From positions 186,001 to 250,000 of the forward strand of contig NZ_CP070480.1 in assembly GCF_016924835.1 (NCBI RefSeq): a stretch of 64,000 bases of DNA, in the 5' to 3' direction. This document shows, in pieces, positions 45,969-55,891 of the stretch. Both the position numbers and the translations under genes were made by a program. The notes beneath the pieces were generated by a model. It was not told the DNA's origin. It did no database searches and saw nothing but the letters and a program-made list of their open reading frames with translations. Within the stretch, counting starts at the first letter, position 1. The number at the start of each line of letters is the position of its first letter. Source of the stretch: Rothia sp. ZJ932 (GTDB taxonomy: Bacteria > Actinomycetota > Actinomycetes > Actinomycetales > Micrococcaceae).

Positions 45969-46283
45969 ATGACTCAAACACTACCCTCAGGTAACATCCG
46001 CTACCCCAGTGATAAGATGCCTCATCGCGAGGAGCTCACCTTCGCACGTGCGCGCCCTGGGTTCTTCGCTAGCTGCTGGTATCCGTTGCTTTACTTAGCC
46101 TCATTCGCCATCGGTGGGCTGGTGCCCATCATCGTGGTTCTGGTGGGGCTCTATAAAAACGGTTACCAGTACCCCAGCCGATATCAGGTTTACTACCCCC
46201 TATATTTCTGGGGATCGGTTCTTCTTGCCCTGCTCTACATGATTTATCTGCTTTACAGCCTTCCCATGAGTTTAGGCGGCTAA
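45969..46283 (+). CDS. Hypothetical small membrane protein
   Basis: 104 residues with two hydrophobic segments (YPLLYLASFAIGGLVPIIVVLVG and FWGSVLLALLYMIYLLYSL) around a Tyr-rich loop (GYQYPSRYQVYYPLY). ATG at 45969 is chosen; the open frame reaches further up but overlaps the previous gene. Family unknown. It converges with mutY. Confidence 0.6.
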   Translation: MTQTLPSGNIRYPSDKMPHREELTFARARPGFFASCWYPLLYLASFAIGGLVPIIVVLVGLYKNGYQYPSRYQVYYPLYFWGSVLLALLYMIYLLYSLPMSLGG

Positions 46284-46328
46284 GACAACCAACAATCGCC
46301 TTCACGGGGTGTGCAAGAGACTGTAAAG

Positions 46329-47288
46329 CTAGAGTGAAACGTGCCCCTCGTATTCGCGGGTAAGACCGTCGTTGAGTAGACCTGCGTAGCAGCGTTCAAT
46401 TTGTTCAGGTGATGAGTTGAGCGCTGCTAACTTTTTAACCGCTGGCACCAGCTCTTGCGGTATGGCAATGTCCACGCGTCCGCCCGTTTGCAGTAAGGAC
46501 GCGGGCACCGGCGTAACTGCTGCGCGCAACACCGCCATCATTGCCCCGCGTAGCTGACGGTCGGTGCCCTGCCACGCCTGACCGGTGGGTACATAGTCAG
46601 CCTCGGGTTTACCCGCAGCCACCCAAGCGCATAGATCCGCAACCGGGCAAAGCTCGCATTTGGGGGACTTAGCGGTACAGATTAGCGCGCCGAGTTCCAT
46701 CGTCGCTGCATTCCACAGCACCGAGGTTGCCAAATCAGCGGGCATGAGAGATTCCGCCAGACGGGTTTCAGCGATATTGAGAGACTTATGAGGCAGAGCC
46801 TTACCCTCAACTGCTCGGGCAAAAACCCTACGAATATTGGTGTCAATAACTGTGGCACGCTGACCGAAAGCAAACACAGATATAGCTGCTGCGGTATATG
46901 TTCCAATACCGGGCAAAGCTAACAACTCATCGTAGCTGTGGGGAACCTCCCCACCGTGCTTCTCAACAATAGCTTGCGCAGCAGCGTGCAACCGCAACGC
47001 TCGCCGGGGGTAGCCTAAGCGACCCCACGCGCGCACCGCTTCACCCGACTCAACCGCCGCTAAATCAGCTGGAGTCGGCCAGCGGTCCATCCATGCCTCC
47101 CACACCGGCAAAACGCGCACCACCGGGGTCTGCTGCAACATAAACTCGCTTACCATCACCTGCCAATCGGTGCGATCATCAGCACGCCACGGCAAATCAC
47201 GGGCATTGGCTTCAAACCAAGAATTAATACGTTCGTGCAACTGTTCTACGCGCGCACGGTCAAGAGAAAAGTCCGAAGAAGAGGTCAT
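46329..47288 (-). CDS. mutY: A/G-specific adenine DNA glycosylase
   Basis: Removes adenine mispaired with 8-oxoguanine. Opening WFEANARDLPWR, the MLQQTPV loop, the HhH motif LPGIGTYTAAAI, and the catalytic Asp in ATVIDTNIRRVFAR are present. The [4Fe-4S] loop has C-x6-C-x2-C-x5-C (CTAKSPKCELCPVADLC). Length is 319 residues. The C-terminal MutT-like domain is short. ATG at 47288 or GTG-type start at 47297. Confidence 0.94.
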   Translation of the reverse strand: MTSSSDFSLDRARVEQLHERINSWFEANARDLPWRADDRTDWQVMVSEFMLQQTPVVRVLPVWEAWMDRWPTPADLAAVESGEAVRAWGRLGYPRRALRLHAAAQAIVEKHGGEVPHSYDELLALPGIGTYTAAAISVFAFGQRATVIDTNIRRVFARAVEGKALPHKSLNIAETRLAESLMPADLATSVLWNAATMELGALICTAKSPKCELCPVADLCAWVAAGKPEADYVPTGQAWQGTDRQLRGAMMAVLRAAVTPVPASLLQTGGRVDIAIPQELVPAVKKLAALNSSPEQIERCYAGLLNDGLTREYEGHVSL

Positions 47289-47378
47289 CACGTCCACACT
47301 CTAAACCATCTCAGTAACCTGCTACAAAGTGCGCTGTTTAAATGTCTCATTCAGCATAAAAACCGGTACTCTATATAT

Positions 47379-48215
47379 ATGTCTGAACACGATTACGAAG
47401 AACTGAACGGATCTCAAGCAGCACCCGTTGGCGAAGAGACTTACCGTAAGCGCCGCATCGCGGCTGCCATTGTTGCTATTCTTGCTATCCTGCTGCTCAT
47501 CTGGGGCCTTACCTGGCTCTTTGGCAAAATAATGGGTGGCTCCTCTGATGAGAACGCTGCCGGTGCGGCCAGTACTTCGGCGTCTTCAGAACCCTTTGAT
47601 AGCTTCAGCGCACGTCCGTCTGAATCGGACGAGGCTACCGACAAAGCAACAGATGAGGCTGAGGCAAGCGAGTCAGCTGATGCAGAAGCTACTGCTGAAC
47701 CCAGCAATTCCGATGAAGCAACTGTTGAGGCTACCGAAACCGCAGAGCCCACTGCTAAGGCAACCGTAGAAGAAACTGTTGAACCCACCGTTGAAGCAAC
47801 CCCGACTCCCACTGAGACTGTCGCCGTTGCTCAGGCATGTTCAGCAGCTAACATGAACGTGGTTTTGACTCCCAGTCAGACCACCTACACCGCAGGTCAG
47901 AACCCCTCTATGGCACTGACCTACACCAACACTTCAGCTAACCCCTGCGAAATTCCTGCGGCGGCTCAGGCAGCGGTTATCAACATTACCTCTGGCCCTG
48001 CCCAGGTATATAACACTGCTACCTGCAACCTTTCACCTGCAACCGTAGCTGAGCTTGAAGCCGGTCAGGTCGGTCAGGCAGCTTTCACATGGGATCGCAC
48101 CCTGAACTCGCTGGGTTGCAACAACCTGCGTAACGTTCAGCCCGGTCACTACTGGGCAACTGCAACCGTGAACGGCGTAACTTCACAGCCCGCTCGCATC
48201 ATTATTGCTGGCTAA
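47379..48215 (+). CDS. Membrane-anchored envelope protein with Ala/Glu/Thr-rich stalk
   Basis: 278 residues. A short cytoplasmic part, one hydrophobic span (IAAAIVAILAILLLIWGLTWLF), then about 100 residues of low-complexity acidic sequence rich in A, E, T and S (TEATETAEPT and similar), and a compact C-terminal domain with paired cysteines (AQACSAANMN, ANPCEIP, ATCNLSP, LGCNNLRNV) resembling bacterial Ig/DUF4232-like folds. The stalk would carry the domain across the wall. ATG at 47379 chosen; the frame upstream overlaps mutY. Function unknown. Confidence 0.7.
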   Translation: MSEHDYEELNGSQAAPVGEETYRKRRIAAAIVAILAILLLIWGLTWLFGKIMGGSSDENAAGAASTSASSEPFDSFSARPSESDEATDKATDEAEASESADAEATAEPSNSDEATVEATETAEPTAKATVEETVEPTVEATPTPTETVAVAQACSAANMNVVLTPSQTTYTAGQNPSMALTYTNTSANPCEIPAAAQAAVINITSGPAQVYNTATCNLSPATVAELEAGQVGQAAFTWDRTLNSLGCNNLRNVQPGHYWATATVNGVTSQPARIIIAG

Positions 48216-48243
48216 GCGCGTGCAGTAATTTTCACGCATCTTC

Positions 48244-48281
48244 AAAAGGCTCCCCGAGACACTGTTTCGGAGGAGCCTTTT
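48244..48281. terminator. Bidirectional terminator, envelope protein / disA
   Basis: AAAAGGCTCC (48244-48253) pairs with GGAGCCTTTT (48272-48281), giving A/T-rich ends on both strands between convergent genes. Confidence 0.8.
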
Positions 48282-48317
48282 GAGTTTCTTACAGGTTTAT
48301 TGAAGTGCGGCGGTGCC

Positions 48318-49388
48318 TTACTTAAACTGTTCAAGCAGTAAAGTCTCCGCCATTCGTGAGAGAGATTCACGAATGATGCGCGCCCGCTGTTCACCGATAC
48401 CGTCGACAGTACGCAGCTCATCGATGGAGGCTGACATGAGGGCGGGGATTCCATTAAAACGGTTAACCAAGCGAGCAGCCACAGCACCGGGCATATTCTT
48501 AATACCCGAGAGCAGGCGGTAACCGTGAGGGGCGAGCAGAGCATCGAGGTCAGCTGAATCAAAACCACATGCCTTCGCGATGGCTTCAATGCTCACAATG
48601 TCTTTGTCTCCTAAACTCACCAACGCCTCTACCGAGCGGGTAATCTGCTCGCGGGTCGTATCGATGGGGGAGTAGTCCTTCAAAATCAGCTTGGCATCAG
48701 GCAAGCTGTGATTAATGAGTTCCTCTAACTGCAAAGAGACGAGCCTGCCGTGAGTGCCCAACTCCAGGACGTAGTACCCGGCTTCTAACGAAATGCGGCG
48801 TACCATCTCCATCCGTTGAACCGCGAGCACCACATCGCGTACCGTTGCGCTACCTTCAATCTCAAGCGCTGAGAGGTTATCGAGTACCTGCTCTAGGCGG
48901 TTGCGGTAGCTTTCAAGGGTCTGAATAGCTTGGTTGGCGCGGCTCATCAGCGACTGAGTATCTTCTACCGTGTACCGCTGCCCGTCAACGTAGACAGAAA
49001 TCATTTGGGTGGAGGCACTCACCGCTATCACGGGAAACCCCGTTTGCTGGGCAACGCGGTGGGCGGTGCGGTGGCGGGTACCCGACTCATTGGTTTCCAA
49101 GGTGGGGTCGGGCATCAGCTGCACTGCGGCATTGAGCAAAATGCGCGCGTCCTTATCGCAGATGATTGCGCCGTCCATTTTTGAAAGCTCACGTAAACCC
49201 GTGGGGGTAAAAGCGGTGTTGATTTCAAACCCGCCCGATGAGATTGAGTTAACCGTTTTATCTGAACCGAGAACAATGAGCGCACCGGTATGACCGCGCA
49301 TGATGCGTTCTAGGCCTTCACGCAGTTCGGTGCCGGGCGCTATGCGGGCGATGGTTTTGAGCAGACGCTCACTATAAACAGTTAGCAC
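48318..49388 (-). CDS. disA: DNA integrity scanning diadenylate cyclase DisA
   Basis: Makes c-di-AMP from two ATP while scanning DNA. The DAC domain (1-150) holds the DGA motif (SKMDGAIICD) and the RHR motif (SGTRHRTAHRV). A helical spine follows and the C-terminal HhH domain (about 290-350, LSGIKNMPGAVAARLVNRF..VDGIGEQRARII) binds DNA. Length is 356 residues, normal. It lies next to radA, its usual partner in actinobacteria; 35 bp apart. Confidence 0.95.
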   Translation of the reverse strand: MLTVYSERLLKTIARIAPGTELREGLERIMRGHTGALIVLGSDKTVNSISSGGFEINTAFTPTGLRELSKMDGAIICDKDARILLNAAVQLMPDPTLETNESGTRHRTAHRVAQQTGFPVIAVSASTQMISVYVDGQRYTVEDTQSLMSRANQAIQTLESYRNRLEQVLDNLSALEIEGSATVRDVVLAVQRMEMVRRISLEAGYYVLELGTHGRLVSLQLEELINHSLPDAKLILKDYSPIDTTREQITRSVEALVSLGDKDIVSIEAIAKACGFDSADLDALLAPHGYRLLSGIKNMPGAVAARLVNRFNGIPALMSASIDELRTVDGIGEQRARIIRESLSRMAETLLLEQFK

Positions 49389-49423
49389 CTATTTAGTATA
49401 CGGGGGTGAACACCGCATGAGCC

Positions 49424-50830
49424 TTAGCCTGTTTGCGGAAACAGCAGAGCAATAGCTTCTTGCAGGGAGGCAACCTCGCGCACTGCCACTCCGGCGGGTA
49501 CCTCGCCCACGCCAGAGGGCGAGGCGGGCACAATGACGTGCGTGAAACCTAACCGGGCGACTTCTGCGATGCGTTGGCGAATACCGGGCACTGCACGTAC
49601 CTCACCGGCAAGACCTACTTCACCGAAGACTGCGAGTTTGCGCGGCAGGGGTTTATCTTGGGCAGCTGATGCTAGCGCCATGACGGCGGCTAGATCAACG
49701 GCGGGTTCTGAAATTTTCGCGCCGCCCACCGTTGAGATGTAGCAGTCTAGCTTGCCCACACCAAAACCTGCGCGTTTTTGCAGCACTGCCAATAGCATGG
49801 CGATGCGTGATGAGTCTAAGCCCGAGGTTGCGCGGCGTGGTTGAGGGGTAGCTGACTGATCGAGTAGCGCCTGAATCTCAGCCAGCAGCGGGCGGCGTCC
49901 CTCCATAGTTACGGTGACGCAGGTGCCAGAGACAGGGTGGGCGGTTCGCGAAACAAACAAACCGGAAGGGTCGGTCACCGGCGCAATACCGTCTTCGTGC
50001 ATATCAAAACAGCCGACCTCATCGGTGGGGCCGTAGCGGTTTTTGATAGCGCGCAGCATACGAATGGCTGAGTGCTTATCGCCCTCAAACTGGCAGACAA
50101 CATCGACCAGGTGCTCCAAGAGACGCGGACCAGCGATGGTTCCCTCTTTGGTGACATGGCCAACCAGCAGGGTACACATGTTGCGTTTTTTGGCGGCGGC
50201 AATAATGGACGCGGCAACCTCGCGTACTTGCGTCACACCGCCGGCACTGCCCTCAACCTCTGTGGACGCGAGGGTTTGCACGGAATCTACAACCAGTAGG
50301 GAGGGATTGACCTCTTCAATGTGAGCAAGGGCAGTACCTAGATCTGTTTCACTAGTCAGGTACAGGGTCTGAGCTACTGCTCCAATGCGGTCAGCGCGCA
50401 GTTTCACCTGGGCAGCAGATTCCTCGCCCGTCACGTAGAGAACGTTGTGGGTGCGTCCTTCATGCGGGGTGCGCGCGAAAGTTGCAGCCACATCGAGTAA
50501 GAGGGTGGATTTACCAACGCCGGGTTCGCCCGCCATCAAAATAACGGCACCGGGCACCAAACCGCCGCCCAAGACCCTGTCAAATTCGGGATTGCCCGTA
50601 GACATGTAACGGGCGATTGTTGAATCAACCTCAGCAATAGGTTTCGCAGGAACCTGCACCTTTGATGCCACGGTTGTTTTTGCGACAACACCGCCGCCAG
50701 CTTCTTCTACGGTGCCCCAAGACTGGCACTCACCGCAGCGACCCACCCATTTAGCGGTGGTCCAACCACACTCAGTACATTTGTATGCATTGGCAGAACG
50801 GGAACGTTTAGTGGTTGCGCGAGGAGTCAT
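49424..50830 (-). CDS. radA: DNA repair protein RadA
   Basis: RecA-like helicase/branch-migration protein. An N-terminal zinc finger (YKCTECGWTTAKWVGRCGEC) precedes Walker A (MAGEPGVGKSTLLLD) and the RadA-specific KNRYG motif (AIKNRYGPTDEVG); the C-terminal part is Lon-like. Length is 468 residues. Cotranscribed upstream of disA, consistent with RadA modulating DisA. Confidence 0.95.
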   Translation of the reverse strand: MTPRATTKRSRSANAYKCTECGWTTAKWVGRCGECQSWGTVEEAGGGVVAKTTVASKVQVPAKPIAEVDSTIARYMSTGNPEFDRVLGGGLVPGAVILMAGEPGVGKSTLLLDVAATFARTPHEGRTHNVLYVTGEESAAQVKLRADRIGAVAQTLYLTSETDLGTALAHIEEVNPSLLVVDSVQTLASTEVEGSAGGVTQVREVAASIIAAAKKRNMCTLLVGHVTKEGTIAGPRLLEHLVDVVCQFEGDKHSAIRMLRAIKNRYGPTDEVGCFDMHEDGIAPVTDPSGLFVSRTAHPVSGTCVTVTMEGRRPLLAEIQALLDQSATPQPRRATSGLDSSRIAMLLAVLQKRAGFGVGKLDCYISTVGGAKISEPAVDLAAVMALASAAQDKPLPRKLAVFGEVGLAGEVRAVPGIRQRIAEVARLGFTHVIVPASPSGVGEVPAGVAVREVASLQEAIALLFPQTG

Positions 50831-50935
50831 AGAACAACCATAGAATAGGCGACCGACAATTTAGGGCGTTTTCGCTCTGGGAAGTTTTCGTACCCAAGAA
50901 AGCCACACAAAGCGCTCTAATCCTAACGACCTTTT

Positions 50936-52258
50936 CTACCTGCTGTCAGTTGTTGAATCTTTAGAGTTAGCTGCCCGCGTGCGTAAAACCGTGTTAATAG
51001 CAGCGGTATCAACCGGTTGCTCCGCCTCTTCCTGCGGTACATCGTGCAGGAGCGACTCAACGCGTACCGCGCTTGTCTGCGGTGCTGCAATGACCGGCAG
51101 AATGTTGGTCTTGGGTGCTCGCTCGGTAATTGACTCACCCAGCGGCACTAGTTGATCTACCGCGTCCTCGTGGCTGAGACCCGTGACCTCTAGCAGATCA
51201 ACCACGAGCGGTCTGGTCATCAGCACCAAAGACTCACCTTCGAGGGTTTCTACCTTCATCTGATGGGGTTCGAGAGTCGCTGCGACGTGTTCAAGTTCGG
51301 TACGTGCTTTGTGCATCATGCCGCGTCGAGTTTCGCGTTCTTTCGCACTCATACCCTCACCGAGAGTGTGTACGGCGTTGCCAATATCTACAAAAACTTG
51401 GGCGAGAGAATCAACTGCCGTGGAGGAAAGCTGCACGTTTTCTAGGGTTGATGCCATGCGTCGGTTCAACACACGGGTATTGCGAATCGCCAGGTCGGTA
51501 GCCGAGAAGCGCTTTGACAGGGTTTTGAGCTCACCCTGTTGAGACTTACCCACGATCGAGAGCTTCGCCAGACCTATAGCGGTCACAACATCAGCTTCGC
51601 ACTTGTTGAACAGCGGTTGGAGCTGTCGCGCCTCAGAAAGTGCCAACCAGGCAGCCTTACCATCGTATTCCTTCATGGCTTTTGCCGAAGAGTAGAAAAC
51701 ATCAGCAAAGGCATTCATGAGGGCGGACGCGTTACGCCGGGGTTCTTTGCGGGGATCTTTGGGAAAAATGAACATGAGCAAAAAGGCGCATAAGCCACCC
51801 ACCACGCCATCGAGACTGCGGGCAAAAACCCCGTCAGGGCTGGGCGGTAGCAACACCACCAGCGTTGATTGCAGTCCCATCTGAATGGTGAACAGAATGC
51901 CTTTATCGAGAAAACGGGCAATCTGAATAGATATAAACAATACAAAAGTTGCCTGCCACATACCCTGCCCCATGAGCAACATCAGCACATCGCCAATGGC
52001 AATACCCAAAATAACGCCCAGCGAAACCTCAAGAATACGGCGCGCGTGGGTGGCGCCCGAAACATAGCCCAAAGAAACAATTGCTGCTGTTGCCGCAAAG
52101 ATAGGCTCATGGTGACCCAGGAACTGCTCTGCAATGTAGTAGGCACCCACACCCGAAGCCACAATTTGAAGTGACTGAAAGAAATCTTTGCGTACTCGGG
52201 CAATACGAGTAGAGAGTTCATCACGCAGGCGGGTCTTAACGGCAGCAGAATCTGGCAT
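50936..52258 (-). CDS. FUSC-family membrane protein
   Basis: 440 residues: two hydrophobic hairpins in the first 180 residues (about six segments) with the family-like IFAATAAIVSLGYVSGATHARRILEVSLGVILGIAIGD, then a long cytoplasmic helical region. This matches the FUSC/aromatic-acid-exporter-like family. The substrate is unknown. ATG at 52258; diverges from pstS. Confidence 0.8.
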   Translation of the reverse strand: MPDSAAVKTRLRDELSTRIARVRKDFFQSLQIVASGVGAYYIAEQFLGHHEPIFAATAAIVSLGYVSGATHARRILEVSLGVILGIAIGDVLMLLMGQGMWQATFVLFISIQIARFLDKGILFTIQMGLQSTLVVLLPPSPDGVFARSLDGVVGGLCAFLLMFIFPKDPRKEPRRNASALMNAFADVFYSSAKAMKEYDGKAAWLALSEARQLQPLFNKCEADVVTAIGLAKLSIVGKSQQGELKTLSKRFSATDLAIRNTRVLNRRMASTLENVQLSSTAVDSLAQVFVDIGNAVHTLGEGMSAKERETRRGMMHKARTELEHVAATLEPHQMKVETLEGESLVLMTRPLVVDLLEVTGLSHEDAVDQLVPLGESITERAPKTNILPVIAAPQTSAVRVESLLHDVPQEEAEQPVDTAAINTVLRTRAANSKDSTTDSR

Positions 52259-52393
52259 ACCCCCAGTTTACCGAGGTCATCGCACCGGCACCGGCTGATG
52301 AGACGCACAGCGTACAAAGGCGGTGGGGTACCCGCCAGCGAATGCGCGCGTCCCCCCCATACTCCCGCAGAGATGAAGACCTCTTACTCTTAA

Positions 52394-52415
52394 GTTAACT
52401 TCTTGTTTACCCGTT
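52394..52415 (+). promoter_or_regulatory. PhoP/RegX3-type direct repeats upstream of pstS
   Basis: GTTAACTTCTT (52394-52404) and GTTTACCCGTT (52405-52415) are adjacent 11-bp units with the GTT(A/T)AC-like start of actinobacterial phosphate boxes. Placement 120 bp before pstS fits control by a phosphate two-component regulator. The match is partial and by eye. Confidence 0.4.
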
Positions 52416-52536
52416 AAAACCCATCAGGTCACCTGGCGCTCCTAGAGTTTATTTCCGATGGTGATACAAAAAACACCGTGATCCTCGCTCGACTCGTTAT
52501 CGAGACACGCAGTTTTACAGCTAAGGAAAAGATTTC

Positions 52537-53646
52537 GTGAAAGCTTTGGGAATAGCGCGCTGGGGCGCATTTGCAGCAGTAGGCGCACTGGCGCTCACCG
52601 CTTGCGGTAGCGACAACGCAACCGGCGCCGCAACTGATAACTCTAATGCAGGTACCTCATCTGTATCAGGCACCCTTTCAGGCATCGGTGCCTCATCACA
52701 GCAGGCAGCAATCACCGCATGGCAGTCAGGTTTCTCCTCAGTAGCTTCAAGCGCAAACATGCAGTACTCGCCCGATGGTTCAGGTGCAGGTCGCAAGGCA
52801 CTCATCGCTGGTGCAGCTGATTTCGCTGGCTCAGACGCTCACCTCAATGAAGAAGAGTACAACAGCTCCAAAGAGGTCTGCGGCCCCGACGGCGCAATTG
52901 ACATACCCGTCTACATCTCCCCAATCGCAATCGCCTTCAACCTCCCCGGTATTGACTCACTGAACCTTGACAGCGAAACCATCGCCAAGATCTTCAAGGA
53001 CGAAATCACCAACTGGAACGACGGCGCAATCGCAGCTCAGAACCAAGGCACCGAACTTCCCGACCTCAAAATTACCGTTGTTCACCGTTCAGATGACTCA
53101 GGCACCACCGAGAACTTCACCGACTACCTCGCAGCAGCATCAAACGGCGCCTGGGACAAAGAAGCTGACGGCAACTGGCCCGGTAACTACGCAGCAGAAG
53201 CTAACAAGGGCACCAGCGGCGTAGTAGCAACCACCACCTCAACCGAAGGTGCAATCACCTACGCTGACGCATCAGCAATCGGCGATCTGGGCAAGGCAAA
53301 CATCAAGACCGAAGACGGCTCATACGCAGAGATCTCAGCTGAAACTGCAGCAAAGACTGTAGAAAACTCAGAGCGCATCTCAGGTCTGCACCCCAACGAC
53401 ATGTCAATCGATCTTGACCGCACCCCCGCAACCTCAGACGCATACCCTGTAGTTCTCGTTTCCTACCACATCGTCTGCTCCAGCTACGATTCGCAGGAAA
53501 AAGTTGACCTGGTCAAGGAATTCGGCAAGTACGTTGTCAGCAAGCAGGGTCAGCAGGACGCAGCAGAAGCAGCGTCATCAGCGCCCCTCACCAGCGCACT
53601 GACTGAAGACGCCAACAAGGTATACGACGCAATCACCGTCAAGTAA
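52537..53646 (+). CDS. pstS: Phosphate ABC transporter substrate-binding lipoprotein
   Basis: High-affinity phosphate receptor. The signal peptide ends at the lipobox LTACGSD (Cys about residue 24). Phosphate-binding stretches typical of PstS are IGASSQQAAITAW, SPDGSGAGRKALIAGAADFAGSDA, and VHRSDDSGTTENFTDYL. Length is 369 residues. GTG at 52537. First of pstSCAB; a 120-bp gap separates it from pstC, which often gives PstS higher expression. Confidence 0.96.
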   Translation: MKALGIARWGAFAAVGALALTACGSDNATGAATDNSNAGTSSVSGTLSGIGASSQQAAITAWQSGFSSVASSANMQYSPDGSGAGRKALIAGAADFAGSDAHLNEEEYNSSKEVCGPDGAIDIPVYISPIAIAFNLPGIDSLNLDSETIAKIFKDEITNWNDGAIAAQNQGTELPDLKITVVHRSDDSGTTENFTDYLAAASNGAWDKEADGNWPGNYAAEANKGTSGVVATTTSTEGAITYADASAIGDLGKANIKTEDGSYAEISAETAAKTVENSERISGLHPNDMSIDLDRTPATSDAYPVVLVSYHIVCSSYDSQEKVDLVKEFGKYVVSKQGQQDAAEAASSAPLTSALTEDANKVYDAITVK

Positions 53647-53767
53647 CAACACACCTGCAGCACCGTCATGCGGTCGCTCTACACTTTCACCAGGTAGGCG
53701 GTCTCATTATGCACGAAAATAAACCTTTTGATTATCGGTCACAAACACTAGAGGCGGCAGTCCAAAC

Positions 53768-54742
53768 ATGTCTATAACCTCAGAACAGCCGACTGGACCA
53801 GGAACAACCCGCACTAAAACGGGTAGCCTCTCCAACTTGAGTGGTCACGGGAACCCAGCAGCAGACAAAATTTTCTCTGGCATCTCACTGGCAGCAGGCG
53901 TCCTGATCCTCGTTGTTCTAGCAGCGGTAGCTATCTTCTTGGTCGCTATGGCATCAGATACGTTCGCTGCCGACCCCGCCGATCTCACCGGCGGTAAGGG
54001 CTTCGCCAACTACATCTGGCCCCTGGTCACCGGTACCCTCATCGCAGCAACTATCGCGCTGATTCTTGCAACCCCCATCGGCGTGGGCGTAGCGCTGTTT
54101 ACCTCGCACTACGCACCGCCCAAGTTCGCTAAGACCATCGGCTACATTATCGACCTTCTGGCAGCGATCCCCTCAGTTATCTTCGGCGCTTGGGGCGCAT
54201 CCGTCCTAGCACCGGCAGTTGTTCCCTTCTACAACTGGCTCGCAAAATACTTCGGCTTCATTCCAATCTTTGAAGGCCCCGCCTCACAGACCGGTAAAAC
54301 TATCCTCACCGCGAGCGTTGTTTTGGGCATCATGATTCTACCGATTATCACCGCAATGTGCCGCGAAATCTTCTTGCAGACCCCCAAACTTCAAGAAGAA
54401 GCAGCCCTCGGCTTAGGCGCAACCCGCTGGGAAATGATCCGCATGACCGTGTTCCCCTTCGCACGCGCCGGCATCATTTCATCCGTCATGCTCGCACTCG
54501 GTCGCGCACTGGGCGAAACCATGGCAGTCACCCTAGTACTGGCAGGTGGTCCCTTCAAAGCGTCTCTGATTCAATCAGGTAACCAGACGGTCGCCTCAGA
54601 AATCGCCCTGAACTTCCCCGAAGCATACGGTCTGCGCATGTCAGAACTTATCGCAGCCGGCCTGGTGCTCTTCATTATCACCCTGCTGGTCAACGTACTA
54701 GCACGCTTCATCGTGAGCCGCTACAACACAGGAAACGAATAA
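53768..54742 (+). CDS. pstC: Phosphate ABC transporter permease PstC
   Basis: 324 residues with six hydrophobic segments and the permease EAA loop (EEAALGLGATRWEMIRMTVFP). ATG at 53768. Three bases before pstA. Pairs with PstA to form the channel for phosphate imported by PstS/PstB. Confidence 0.95.
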   Translation: MSITSEQPTGPGTTRTKTGSLSNLSGHGNPAADKIFSGISLAAGVLILVVLAAVAIFLVAMASDTFAADPADLTGGKGFANYIWPLVTGTLIAATIALILATPIGVGVALFTSHYAPPKFAKTIGYIIDLLAAIPSVIFGAWGASVLAPAVVPFYNWLAKYFGFIPIFEGPASQTGKTILTASVVLGIMILPIITAMCREIFLQTPKLQEEAALGLGATRWEMIRMTVFPFARAGIISSVMLALGRALGETMAVTLVLAGGPFKASLIQSGNQTVASEIALNFPEAYGLRMSELIAAGLVLFIITLLVNVLARFIVSRYNTGNE

Positions 54743-54745
54743 ACC

Positions 54746-55846
54746 ATGAGCCTAGTAGCTACCAGTTCCTCACGCCTCACCTCATGCCAGGCACCTAAGT
54801 GGCTGGTACCGGTTATCGGCTTGTCAGCCCTGATCTTGGGTGCTGCACTCTCAGCCCTCAACGGATTCAACCTGGGGCTGTGGGCACTGTTCACCTTCCT
54901 GATTTTCGTGACTGCAAGTCCGTTTGCAATCGGCGCTATCGAAGGCGCTCGCAAGGGTAAGGACGCGTTCGCCCGCATCTTAGTCTACGGTGCTTTCTTG
55001 CTGGCACTAATCCCCCTGATTTCAGTACTGTACGTGGTTATCGCCAAAGGCGTACCCGGTCTTTCATCCAACCTGCTCACCACCTCTATGAATGGCGTGA
55101 CCGGTGTACACGATAACAGGGCAGCAACCGGTGAAGCTCCGATTCTCGGCGGTATCTACCACGCAATCATCGGTACCCTCGAAACCACCCTGCTCGCTAC
55201 CCTCATCTCGGTGCCCGTTGGTCTGATGACCGCCATCTACCTAGTGGAATACGCCACCGGCGGTATTTTGGCGCGCTCTATCACCTTCTTCGTAGACGTG
55301 ATGACCGGTATTCCCTCCATCATTGCGGGTCTGTTCGCGGCATCCTTCTTCACCTGGGCATTCAACGACCCCTCAATGCGCATGGGCTTCGTTGCCGCTC
55401 TAGCGCTGTCAGTGCTCATGATTCCCACCGTTGTTCGTAACGCAGAAGAAATGCTGCGCATTGTTCCCAACGAGCTACGCGAAGCGTCCTACGCTTTGGG
55501 CGTCCGCAAATGGCGCACCATCACCAAGGTCGTTATTCCTACCGCGATCTCGGGTATCGCATCGGGTGTTACTTTGGCGATTGCCCGCGTGATTGGTGAA
55601 ACCGCTCCGATTCTGGTGACCGCAGGTTTCGCGACCTCCATCAACTGGAACGCATTCGGCGGCTGGATGGCGACCCTGCCCACCTACATCTACTACCAGA
55701 TCATGACTCCGACCTCACCGAGTTCGGCAGCAATCTCAGAGACCCGCGCCTGGGCGGCGGCTCTGGTGCTGATTGTGATCGTGATGTTGCTGAACCTGAT
55801 TGCGCGTCTTGTTGCTAAAATGTTCGCACCCAAGACCGGCCGCTAA
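54746..55846 (+). CDS. pstA: Phosphate ABC transporter permease PstA
   Basis: 366 residues with about eight hydrophobic segments; the EAA loop is LREASYALGVRKWRTITKVV. An N-terminal extension of about 90 residues has two extra spans, as in other actinobacterial PstA. ATG at 54746. pstB follows after 45 bp. Confidence 0.95.
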   Translation: MSLVATSSSRLTSCQAPKWLVPVIGLSALILGAALSALNGFNLGLWALFTFLIFVTASPFAIGAIEGARKGKDAFARILVYGAFLLALIPLISVLYVVIAKGVPGLSSNLLTTSMNGVTGVHDNRAATGEAPILGGIYHAIIGTLETTLLATLISVPVGLMTAIYLVEYATGGILARSITFFVDVMTGIPSIIAGLFAASFFTWAFNDPSMRMGFVAALALSVLMIPTVVRNAEEMLRIVPNELREASYALGVRKWRTITKVVIPTAISGIASGVTLAIARVIGETAPILVTAGFATSINWNAFGGWMATLPTYIYYQIMTPTSPSSAAISETRAWAAALVLIVIVMLLNLIARLVAKMFAPKTGR

Positions 55847-55891
55847 AGATCACCTACAATTTCAGGATTTTAGAGAAAAAGGAAAACTACA

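Noticed and set aside
47441-47812. Minus-strand Val/Ser-rich frame
   Set aside because: It is the complement of the low-complexity stalk of the envelope protein and has no ribosome site.
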